The position numbers and the translations under genes were made by a program. The notes beneath the pieces are model-generated. The model saw nothing but the letters and a program-made list of their open reading frames with translations. It ran no database searches and was not told the origin of the DNA. From Rusavskia elegans (taxonomy: Eukaryota; Ascomycota; Lecanoromycetes; Teloschistales; Teloschistaceae), in the NCBI GenBank assembly GCA_011316305.1, contig SAUG01000009.1, positions 806,001 to 870,000 on the forward strand: 64,000 bases of DNA, written 5' to 3'. Of the stretch, positions 39,086 through 48,864 are shown in pieces; position 1 is the stretch's first letter; each line of letters begins with the position of its first letter.

Positions 39086-40390
39086 AATTACTAGCTTAAA
39101 AAAGAATATCGTTCTTAGTAATAAATAGAAAAAATTAATTTCGAAAATACTAGTATATAAAAATAATATAGAAAAGGTAATAGAATTATAAATAATATAT
39201 TTTCTCGTATATAAAAACCTTTTATATAGAAAAATTAACTTTATATTTGAAATAAATTATTAATAATTATATAATCTAAAGATTAAATTTAAAAATAAAG
39301 ATAACGTATATAAAACTAGCGTTTAAAAGGAATATAAATATCTATTATAATAGTTAGTCGATAAATATAATAGAAGTTAAAAAATAATTAAAAAACTTTA
39401 TATAAACTATAATAGAAAAATCTAAAAAAGCGATTATAACTATATACTAGAATAGAGTTCCGATATAAATTAAATAAATCTAGATCTAATTCTAAATATA
39501 TAATCTAGAAATAAAGATTTTTACTAGTTCCTATTATTATTATTTTAGAATAAAATTGTAGCTAAAAAATAAAAATTAGCCGAAATAATAGAAGACTCGG
39601 AAATAATATATAATATTAAAATATAATTCGATAACTAGAGAAAAATAAATACGGAGGACTTTTAAATTAAATATTCTTTTATTTATTTATCGCTTTTATA
39701 GAATAGAAAAGATTTAACTTTCTAAAAATTTAGTTAAAATTTTTTAAATCTATTATTAGTATATAAAAATCGAAAAAATGAAATACTATCGGATTATTAA
39801 ATTTATTAAAATAAAATAAAACGCGTTATTTTTATATCTATCGAAAGCGCGATAAAATCTAATAAAATATTTTTATTTTCTAAAAAGTCGATAGAATTCC
39901 GACTTTTAAATAAAATAATAATTACGAATTTCTTTTTTAGAATTAAAAAAGAATTCTATATAATAAGAAATTTCAGAATACTTTTTAATAATATTTTTAA
40001 TATTAGGACGGAGTTAATTTTTTTTTTATTTTTAAAATAACGCCCTAAATATATATTTAGAAAAAAATATATAAATTATAGGAAGAAATACTAGATAAAA
40101 CGTATATATAGTATTAGAAATTAAAAAGTTAAAAAGATTTTAAATACGGATATACTCGATATAAATATTACTATTAACTTCTATTTTATATTTTTTTAAA
40201 AGATTATAGATATAAAAATAATAATAAAATAATATAATAATATCTCGGAACTAAATACGACGGAAAGATTTTAATCGATTTATTTTTCGGGAATATATAA
40301 TATAAATATTAGAAAGAAAAAAAAAACCGACCTAAAATACTCTATAGGATAAAATAGTATACTAGATAAAAAGTAGTATAGAAAAAGCCG

Positions 40391-40800
40391 TATTATATCT
40401 ATAACTTTATAAAAATACTTACGCTAAATTAACTAGGCGAGGGACTAACTAATATAAAGCCGCGCTAGCTATAAAAGCCGTTTTTATAAGCCGATATTAA
40501 ATATCTATAGTTACTTTCGGCTATAGTAACTATTTTTATCTATATATATCGCTTTTTATTTCTATTAGATAGCTTTTTCCGTTAGTTATTAATATAATTA
40601 CTAAATACCGCCTTATTTTATTTTAATAATTACCTATATAATAAAAACGCCTCGTAATATTAAAATCTTACTTCTACGGATATATAAAACTAGTTTCGAT
40701 AATCTATATTAGAACTCCTTTACTATTTAATAGCTCGGACTACGTCTACGGCTATAGCTAGGCTCGAGCGTAACGTTTTCTAATATATAGGGACGTTATA
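40391..40800 (+). repeat. LTR of E4 (3')
   Basis: 410 bp, starts TATTATATCT and ends GGGACGTTATA. It pairs with 37095-37504. Confidence 0.8.
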
Positions 40801-41571
40801 ATTTGGTTATTTTAATTATTTTTTTAGTTAGGTAATTCTTTTAAAGTATTCCGTTTTTCTATATAAATAGTAAACTTTAATCTATAATCTTTCAGATTCT
40901 ATAATATCGAATTCTATTAAATTTCTATTAAATAATTTTTTAATAGATATTATTTTATAAAATATTTATTTATCTATATAATTTTAGTATTATCTAGTAT
41001 TAATTTTCGTCGCTAGTTTAATAAATACTACTAGCGATTTAGGCTTTTCGATCGCTATTATAGCTTTTTTAATTATTAAATAGAGTTTTTTATAGAAATA
41101 TATTTTTAGAACTAAATCTTTCTAGTCTATCTTATAAGTTAATATTTTAAACTAAATAGTATAGATAGCTACCGATTTCTACTATCTTAAAACTATTAGT
41201 TTCTTTTTTATTATTCTATTTTTATTATTATTTCCGAAGGTTTCTTTTATTATTAGAGTTAAATTATTAAAGCTGTAAAAAATATAGGATATTTTAACGA
41301 CTTTTTTACTTTTTAGATTATTAAAATAGTCTTCTATATAGAGTTATATCTAATTAAAAGCTATATCTTCTAGAAATAATACTATAAATAAAACTTTAAT
41401 TATTATATTTTAAAACTAGTTTATATATAATACGAAAAAGATATTTATATAGATAAACTATATCTTTAAAAATCCTTTATCTCCTTTATAGATACTAGGC
41501 GTAGCTACTTTAATAGTATTAATTCGATCTATAGAGCGGGGTAATAAAACTAATATAGTAAATTATTAAAA

Positions 41572-41981
41572 TATAATATTTCTATAAATTAGAATAATTT
41601 ATATTTAAATTTAACTATAGCTATAGACGTAGTCTGAGCTACTAAATAGTAGAGAAATCCTAGTATAAATTATTAAAACTAGTTTAGTATAACTATAAAG
41701 ATAAATTTTTAATATTATAAAACGTCTTTATTATATAGATAATTATAAAAGAAGAATAGAGCGGTATTTAGTAATTATATTAACAATTAATAAAGAAAAC
41801 TATCTAATAGAAATATAAAATAATATCTATAAATTAAAGTAGCCGCTATAGCCGAAAGTAGCCGTAGATATTTAGTATCGGTTTATAAAAGCGGCTTTCG
41901 CGGCTAGCGCAGCTCTACGCTAATTAGTTTCTCGCCTAGCCAATTTAGCGTTGGTATTTTTATAGAATCATGGACGTAATT
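41572..41981 (-). repeat. LTR of E3 (right)
   Basis: 410 bp. The plus strand starts TATAATATT, and the right end GGACGTAATT is followed by TATAT. Confidence 0.75.
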
Positions 41982-41986
41982 TATAT

Positions 41987-43130
41987 ATTATTCTAATAAT
42001 CGACTAATTTATTCGTATTTTAATTAAATAATTATCTCTTATATATTCGTTTATAGATTTACTAATAAAACTAATTAATTTTTAAAAATATCAAATTTTC
42101 AGATAGCTTTATAACAACTAACTAAATCTCGTTAACCGCGGTTTATTAATACGACGGGATTCGTTGTCCTATTAAATGTAGCGTTTAGCCTTATTTATTT
42201 ATTTATAAAAATGCTTTCCACCTATATAGAAATATCTGCTTCTCGAAACGGGATAGAGAAATTCCTATTTCGAATTCGATCCGAGCGGGTTTAGATCGGA
42301 TTCGGATCGGGTTATATAGATTTCAACCCGACCTGAATTAAAACGGATTAGATTCGAGTCGAGATTTACTAAAAATAGTAACTTTTAGAATTAATTCTAG
42401 AAAATCGAATATAGACGCTAGAATAGTCTAATTAGAACTTTTAACTTCTATATATTCTAAAATATAGAAAAAGTCCATAGGAACTAAATTAACGCCTATA
42501 CTAGCGCGAAAACTAATTAATTCGTTTTTTAAACGGAATAAACCCGCGAAAACCCGTTTATATCCTAATCCGTTTATATCCTAATCCGTTTATATCCTAA
42601 TCCGTTTATATTCTAACCCGTTTATATTCTAATCCGTTTATACTCTAATCCGTTTATATTCTAATCCGTTTATATCCTATCTCGATTCGGGTCGGATTAG
42701 AGATTCTAGAATTCGATCCGACCCAATCCGTTTCGAGATCCAGAAATATCAAACTATTATCATTATATCTAATTGATCTATAATGATATTTTTAGCGAAA
42801 CGTCTACGCGGATTTATTATCGCTTTATATAATTTTGTTTTGCGTTATCATTTTATAATTGTTATTTTTATCTACGATTAAAAATATTTCTAAACTGTTA
42901 TATTTACTAGAAATCGAATTTTAAAATCTATTTAGTCCGAGTAAAACTATTAAACGAAATTATTCGAAAATTATATATTAGATATTAAAAAAATATACGT
43001 TAAAATACGCTTTTTATTATCGCGACAACAATAATAGTATTTAAACGTATTATAGACGAAGATCTTTGGATATACTTTAGTTTAAAAGATTAAAACAATA
43101 CTAAAGATATTGAATTCTCTTAGACGTCCG
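41987..43130. other. last AT-rich stretch, with MITE-like fragment
   Basis: No gene. Sequence at about 42250-42370 and 42680-42740 (GATCGGATTCGGATCGGG, CGATTCGGGTCGGATTAG) resembles the MITE family interior, without clear ends. The 16-bp tandem repeat listed separately lies between these two parts. Confidence 0.45.
42551..42678. repeat. minisatellite, 8 x 16 bp
   Basis: Eight head-to-tail copies of a 16-bp unit AATCCGTTTATATCCT occupy 128 bp. The variants differ by C/T at a few positions (for example AACCCG at the first and fifth copies, ATTCT or ACTCT at the end), compatible with RIP-type or ordinary transitions. Confidence 0.9.
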
Positions 43131-43856
43131 ACGAGGAACGGTCTCTATTCCGGCTAGCGTCCGGTGGTCTGATAAACCTGAGACAAGTAAGGTATCTGTA
43201 AAGCGCCAAGATGTCATCTCACGTGGGCTGAGTAAGCGAAAAATGTACAGTACTCCACCAACTCCTTATGCTGCCTCTAAAGCTACTCAGCTAGTAAGCA
43301 ACAATCAACCTTCTTTCAGCCTACATATTGTATGAATGATGAATTTTAGCGTAGGTTGAAGATGTATACAGATCCTTCAGCCCAGGAAGATTTCTTATGA
43401 CTCGAAGATAGCCTTCCAGCCTACTGCGGCGACCAAGGCTGACTGCCGCAACCACACCTGAAGATCAGCACAAAAAGGTAAAGGGGCGAGAAGACGTGCA
43501 GCTTAATGTCCAGGCTATCTTTCATCCCTGTTTCTCCGAACAGGAATGAGTAGGGGCGCCTCAAACCTATGCTGGCTCGAGGCTTGCATATTGGGCGTCG
43601 ACCCTAGACCTATCAACCCCCTCCATGATCTCAGCCTCGTCATCATGGAGGGGCAGTTGCAATCCCAAAGGCGTTCTTTTACTTGCCTCATGTGTACGAC
43701 GGCGCCTCTGGCCATCAGAAATGCGCTCTGAACATAAAACTCCAGACAGCGCCGAGAGTACCTTTAAGGCCGCAACTCCGGATTACTGACTTTACGACAG
43801 TACCGTATATGTCGTCTTGGCCTTAGCGCTCCCCCATCGAAGTGGTTGTCGTCGAC
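43131..43856. other. non-repetitive flank at the RIP boundary, no gene supported
   Basis: Normal base composition. Only short frames up to about 60 codons on both strands are present, and none has recognisable features. It probably holds upstream sequence of the CorA-like gene. Confidence 0.5.
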
Positions 43857-45474
43857 ATGGATCCCGAGGTCACACTTATTGGGATGGGTACTGGGTTGCC
43901 CGAAAGAACGAGAACAGCAATGAACGACGACAAGCACACGGTTCCTGACCCTTTGCAAACCAAAAAGATGACATGGGATCGAGTGTTACAGGTTAGCAAT
44001 GTCTCCAGATACCAAAATACATTGTTCTTGAGATTGATCGGAATAACAGATACATCAACCGGCGCAGGTCATGTATGATACCGGCTGTATTCGATTCGAC
44101 GATCGTCTGATGACCTCGTTGATAGTTTCACTTCTTATGCCTCAATACTCGATTGCCCGGATGTCTTGCGCGGTCGGATCGCAGACCAATTTCAGATACC
44201 ACGCTTCCTTCTGAGTCCCATTTGCCGAGGTTCTAATGGCTTCTCCGGAAGTGAGCAGGTGATTTCTGATGATGGGTCGCTTCAAAGCTACAGTACGATT
44301 CATTCCAGTCAGCAGGGCCTCTCGAATTTGACTAAAGGGGATGTACAGACTACTGGTCACGGTTCGTGGTCAAGCAGACTTACGACTCATTGCGACCCAA
44401 GGCTAGTTTCGTTAAATACCAAGCACACGGTGCCCAGGTCCATGGACCAAAGACGATCGAACATGGATGGCGATGGTTTGAGATGGGTTTCTTCGTGCAC
44501 TGGGAGCCATCGCACACCACGACTATCTTCTGTTTTGATGTGCCAGAAAGCCATCAAAACCTACTCCAACAGTCTTTGTCGTCCCAAAAAGCTAAGTTCA
44601 ATTATGCTGACCCATACTCAATTTTTTCCGTCCTCGTCTTCGACATCTTGGTGCTATATGATGCCTCTGTCTGGTCGATGAGGAACCATGTATGTAAATG
44701 GGAAGCGGTATGTCGATATCAACCTCAGCTGAGGAACAGTCTCTTATTCTTACCGAGCAGAACCGTCAACTCAAAGCTGATTACTCTCTGCTCCATGAAA
44801 TGGCCAGACATATGGTTCATGTCAGCGAGACGCTAGCTGTAGCACTTCACTCTCTTCAAGGCCTGAAGCAACAGCAAGAAGACTTTTCAGGGCAGTACCT
44901 TCAATCGATGAAGTCCATGAGTAATAACTCGAAGAGCAATTTCCATTTCCAACTGCATCTCCTCCAGAGTCTCCTGGCCAGATCCGAATCAAATAAAGCA
45001 CGACTCGAGAATGAGATAAATCTGGTGAGCCACCAGTAATCTAATATGCACGACAGCGAGCCAGAGTTTTAATCATGTTTTAGGCTTTCAATGCAGAGGC
45101 ACAGCGCGACAACAAGGTACAAGCCCGTATTGGGGAGGAAGCTCGCAAGAAGACGGCGTCCATGAAAGCTATTGCGGTTGTGACCATGATCTTCTTACCA
45201 TCAACTTTCGTTGCGGTAAGCAAGTGTGCCCGAAGACTGATTCCCAATAATTGCTTGCTAATCGTTGCTGTCTCTTCAGACCATTTTCAGCATGTCATTC
45301 TTCCACTTTGACCCGCCAAGTGCTGGTGGAAGCGGAGGCTTATCTATATCTCATGCTTTCTGGATATACTGGGCAGTATCAATCCCTCTATCCTTGCTGA
45401 CTTTCCTGGTCTGGCGGTTATGGGAAGAAAAAAATCGCAACAAGCATCGTGCCTACAATCAGGCTGTAGTATAA
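43857..45474 (+). CDS. CorA-like membrane protein, 5' end uncertain
   Basis: Supported exons are about 44079-44292, 44349-44689, 44740-45024, 45084-45215 and 45280-45474; the introns (56, 50, 59 and 64 nt) have GT..AG ends and keep frame. The product resembles the large fungal family of CorA-like (Mg2+-transporter-like) proteins: an N-terminal part with IPRFLLSPICRGSNGF, a middle HGWRWFEMGFFVHW, a coiled-coil-like Gln/Ser-rich stretch, then MKAIAVVTMIFLPSTFVATIF and a second membrane helix. The CorA GMN loop motif is absent, as is common in this family, so ion transport is uncertain. A same-frame open stretch beginning ATG at 43857 is separated from the first exon by a single TGA (44076-44078), either an unrecognised intron or a nonsense mutation. 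It is the gene closest to the RIP block. Confidence 0.68.
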
Positions 45475-46008
45475 TTCGGAATAATTTCCTAGGGTGATAT
45501 AGCTAGCGCTCCATGGGTGTCTCGAATCTGATTAAGCCGACCAGTTGTCCGTCTGTGAAAACTACCAGCTAAGACGTGTATTTGTTTGATGATCTTTGCG
45601 ATTCGACATACTGTATCGCAGACCCATTTATGGTACCGCTTTCTCAACGGCGAGCACATCATGTGAGGGTCCTCGCTATGCTTTCTCCACAACCCCTGAT
45701 TGACGATTGGCCAGCGATGCTGCATATGCAAGGCTAGGCCAGAGGCGTACGTTCTTCTCATGTTCTTGGCGCTCTGTGCTGGCAACAATGTGGCGTACTG
45801 ACCCGGCTGGGCTGCATCGCCGAATTGAGGGAGCCTGACTCGTGGGGGCTTTTCACGCTGCCACACACTTGCTTTCACGAGGCTGAAAGATGAATGTCCT
45901 TTACACCTGATGGTTTGTTGTACAGAAGAGCAACAGAGTTGATCGAATATTATTCGACGACTTACATGATCTGGGAGTCTGGTCACACTGACTAGAGCCT
46001 CACCAGTC

Positions 46009-47751
46009 ATGCCTCTTTCTGCTGACTTTACTGGTAATGCGGTCGTGCCTTCGGACGCTGAGCGGGCCAAATATACCATAGGCTGGATAGCTCCAATGTC
46101 GATTGAACTCACCCCTGCCCTTGCACTTTTGGATCGCATCACCACTCTCCACGTTGCGAATGATTCCAATATCTACCAAGCGGGCAGGATTGGCGATCAT
46201 CATGTCGTGATGGTCACGCTGCACACGATAGGTCTAGGAGGCATACCATTCGTGGCTGCGAGCATGTATGCCTCTTTTCGAGATCTGAAACACCTGCTCT
46301 TGGTAGGCATTGGGGGTGGTACACCTGATTATTCTCTTGGAGAACAAATCGTACTCGGCGATGTTGTAGTAAGTCGTCAGGTGGAACACCTAGATTGCGG
46401 AAGAAGAACGCCAAACGGCTTCGAGGTCACCAACCAGACATATTATCCAAATTCAGCCCTCTTGAAAGCGGCGAATACTCTCCGTGCCACCCACAATCTA
46501 TTTCCGTCCAAAATCCCTGACATACTGCAGAAAATCCGACAAAAGCTTGATGAAGTTCCACGGGAGGATTCTGAAGACCTGGGTCCTGAGGCTGATCGGC
46601 TGTTTTATCCTGAATACAACCACGAGGATGGGGACAAGTTGTGTGATGACTGCTGCGACTTCAAAAGGTCCAGATTACGCACGGAGCGTGGACGCAAGGC
46701 ACATCGAAAAAGAGACACGCCCTGCATTCATTTTGGAACCATTGGCTCGGGAAATTCTCTCGTGGTCGGAAGCAAGGAGCGAGAGAGATTGTACAAGCAA
46801 TTCGGGGCGATCTGCTTTGAAATGGAGGCGGCTGCTCTGCTACAATACAACCCCTTGGTCATCCGCGGAATCTGTGATTATTCCGACTCTCACAAGAACA
46901 AGAAGTGGCAGGCATATGCAGCTGCAACGGCGGCTGCATACGCTCAAGAGCTGATACTCAAACTGCCGGCCCATACTCATGGTGTCAATTACGATCGATA
47001 TGCAGCACCAAACATGGACCAGGGGATTCCATCTGCCAGTGAAGATTGGGTCCCAGCACCATCATCAACCCAAAAATCCGAGATCATGCATCAGGTCGCT
47101 GAGTTAGAAGTCCCAGACAAGCAAGATACTCAAGAACCTTACAGCTCTCCTGAACCTTCAGAAACCGGCCGGACGCTGGTAAATTTCCCGGAGAGTCTCT
47201 ATAAACGATGCCAATCCTGGATCGAGCGTCCTTCGACCCCTTTTTTCCACGTCATCATTGCAGCAATACCGCCAGATCCTCGGCTCTACAAAATACAATC
47301 GTCTTTGGCATCTCGCTTTAAGACAATGACCACGGGCGAAGAACTACCACTCCTAGCTTTTCAATGCAGTCCTTCAGTCCATGTATCTCTCGACTCCATG
47401 CTACGGGTACTCGTCCGCCAGCTTCATCTCTGCCTGCCTCCAGAAAACCCAGAAATGAAGTTCCGTGGGAGCCAATATCCTAACGACTTTGAGGCCTTTC
47501 AAGCATCCTTAGCGTGTATCAACCGGAACGTTTCTGGTGTATTTCAAAACCTCGAGAACATTTCAGCAAGCGGGGATCAGATCCAAAGGTTCCAGAACAT
47601 CCTGAGTTCACACTGTGGGCGGTATCCGCTCTCAAAATTTCTATTCCTGACGCGAGGGTTGGATAACCGCTTGATCCTCGATGAAAGAGATGTACATGTG
47701 CTGCGAGATCGGAGGTGCGACCGGCCTCTGAGAGACTTGAAATATTCTTAG
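46009..47751 (+). CDS. PNP/UDP-phosphorylase domain protein (fungal NLR-type N-terminus)
   Basis: Single exon, 580 codons. Residues about 20-320 form a PNP_UDP_1 (nucleoside phosphorylase) domain: GWIAPMSIEL at 25-34, LLVGIGGGTPDYSLGEQIVLGD at about 97-118, GTIGSGNSLVVGS at 243-255, FEMEAAALL at 270-278 and ICDYSD at 288-293 with the base-binding Asp. In fungi such domains often form the N-terminal effector of NLR-like (STAND) incompatibility proteins. Residues 320-400 are a Ser/Pro-rich linker; 400-580 carry no P-loop or NACHT motif that I can see. Downstream of the stop another frame reads on for about 45 codons (roughly 47,742-47,890) as plausible protein (SPADVSNLHDTILSNMAKLL), which suggests a frameshift or truncation of a once longer protein. 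Confidence 0.8.
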   Translation: MPLSADFTGNAVVPSDAERAKYTIGWIAPMSIELTPALALLDRITTLHVANDSNIYQAGRIGDHHVVMVTLHTIGLGGIPFVAASMYASFRDLKHLLLVGIGGGTPDYSLGEQIVLGDVVVSRQVEHLDCGRRTPNGFEVTNQTYYPNSALLKAANTLRATHNLFPSKIPDILQKIRQKLDEVPREDSEDLGPEADRLFYPEYNHEDGDKLCDDCCDFKRSRLRTERGRKAHRKRDTPCIHFGTIGSGNSLVVGSKERERLYKQFGAICFEMEAAALLQYNPLVIRGICDYSDSHKNKKWQAYAAATAAAYAQELILKLPAHTHGVNYDRYAAPNMDQGIPSASEDWVPAPSSTQKSEIMHQVAELEVPDKQDTQEPYSSPEPSETGRTLVNFPESLYKRCQSWIERPSTPFFHVIIAAIPPDPRLYKIQSSLASRFKTMTTGEELPLLAFQCSPSVHVSLDSMLRVLVRQLHLCLPPENPEMKFRGSQYPNDFEAFQASLACINRNVSGVFQNLENISASGDQIQRFQNILSSHCGRYPLSKFLFLTRGLDNRLILDERDVHVLRDRRCDRPLRDLKYS

Positions 47752-48864
47752 CCCCGCTGATGTGTCGAACCTTCATGATACAATCCTTTCCAACATGGCC
47801 AAGCTTCTTGAAAGGAGCGTAGCTACGTCGAGAGGGACCGGAGCTCTTCTACCCCACAAACTTGACGATGTCTCATGTCGTCTTTGATACCTTCGTAAAG
47901 TGGTTATATGGACATGCATTCTGTACAGGTCTTGAAGTTTCCTCGTTGTTTGAATATACGTCATCTTGTATTGTGTGTGGAGTTGGTGGAGATCAGACAA
48001 GATATTCTCATCCTCGGTTCTCTCCCACGCGAGCTTCTATCCGATGGCCAGGGCTTGGCCCACAAGGCTATACTGGAATCGGTTGAGACTATATAATCCA
48101 TGCTATTTTCATCGAGGAACTCAATATGGAATTGATAGTAAGGAAAAAGAAGAGGGTAAAAATCTTAGACCTCTATATTCGTTCATTGGCTGCCCAGATA
48201 ATTCCCGAAGAGCGCTAAAAACCTATACCTATTATAGACGTTTTGTTACGGTTGCTCATTGGCTGGGTTCTTATCATATCAGCGGATGCTAACCTAGAGT
48301 GGTTAGCGTTATAGGGCCAGCCCTACTGGCACTACTTCCTTCATGCACATAGATTTCATAGATCATCTCAATATTATTACGATTGTACACATCTACTGTG
48401 CACTCGCTTCACGTTTTCTGTAAATTTATAGCCAGGTTTCTAGCACGGTTTAGTAATCTTAGGGTACCCCCCATCTAATTAAAGGCCGCCAAGACTATAG
48501 CTTACCTTACCTGACATGTCCTAGCGTGCGGCGAATGTGGATGTGCGGCGAACTAAGGTGGATGAACCCGAGTAGCTAGCTACCTTAAAGTAAGGTACCT
48601 TAATTATTACCCTGCCAAATGAAGTTGACCCCCGATTTGTCTTCGATTTCATACAGCAAGTCCGCTTGTTTTAAGGATTGCTTCTACTTTATGAATCACG
48701 GTACGTTGGCCGCCTTCTACTTCAAGGCGCGTTATTGCCCAATCCTGCTGTGTGATTCCTCGACCATCACGAAATACGCACAATCCTTTGTCCCGAGTTG
48801 GCTGGAGGCATGATATGCCAGCATCAAATTACTCTGCAAGCTTCAAATTACTCTGCAAGCTATG
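47752..48864. other. intergenic, no gene supported
   Basis: The first 140 bases hold the out-of-frame tail mentioned for the PNP gene. The rest is somewhat AT-rich with short frames only. An inverted-repeat cluster lies at 48581-48602. This is the common 3' region of the PNP gene and the ZIP gene. Confidence 0.5.
48581..48602. promoter_or_regulatory. overlapping inverted repeats built on TACCTTA/TAAGGTA
   Basis: TACCTTAAAGTAAGGTA (48581-48597) is an inverted repeat with a 3-base centre and overlaps the perfect palindrome TAAGGTACCTTA (48591-48602). It resembles the ACCTT..AAGGT layout of fungal zinc-responsive elements but with different spacing, and lies 3' of the ZIP gene. Function is unknown. 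Confidence 0.3.

Larger units (their letters stand above)
37095..40800 (+). mobile_element. LTR retroelement E4, gag-only type, inserted in E3
   Basis: LTRs at 37095-37504 and 40391-40800 (both 410 bp). The 5-bp duplication ATTTA (37090-37094) / ATTTG (40801-40805) shows one G/A change. Removing E4 rejoins E3 in agreement with E1. A solo LTR of the same family lies inside it. Confidence 0.83.
34972..41981 (-). mobile_element. LTR retroelement E3, gag-only type, hosting E4
   Basis: LTRs at 34972-35362 and 41572-41981 are in direct orientation. The element is flanked by TATAT (34967-34971 and 41982-41986). The interior (35,363-37,089 and 40,806-41,571) aligns with E1 and E2 and reads Gag on the minus strand. 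E4 interrupts it. Confidence 0.8.
1..43100. repeat. RIP-degraded, AT-rich nested transposon block
   Basis: The whole stretch is AT-rich and almost without open frames. Conceptual translations in the right frame recover retrotransposon domains whose stops are nearly all TAG/TAA at former Gln or Trp codons, and whose Cys and His codons have become Tyr. Copies of one element differ mostly by C/T and G/A. This is what RIP does to repeats in Pezizomycotina. Composition changes to normal near 43,100. No functional host gene is visible inside. Confidence 0.93.

Noticed and set aside
1..43100. CRISPR array or telomere repeats
   Set aside because: Repeats are LTRs, MITEs and a tandem 16-mer without spacers; no TTAGGG-type runs are present. 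A eukaryotic genome would not carry CRISPR.
45489..46414. Minus-strand frames of 226, 74 and 66 codons overlapping the PNP gene start
   Set aside because: No family features; they overlap the PNP domain coding sequence or its promoter.
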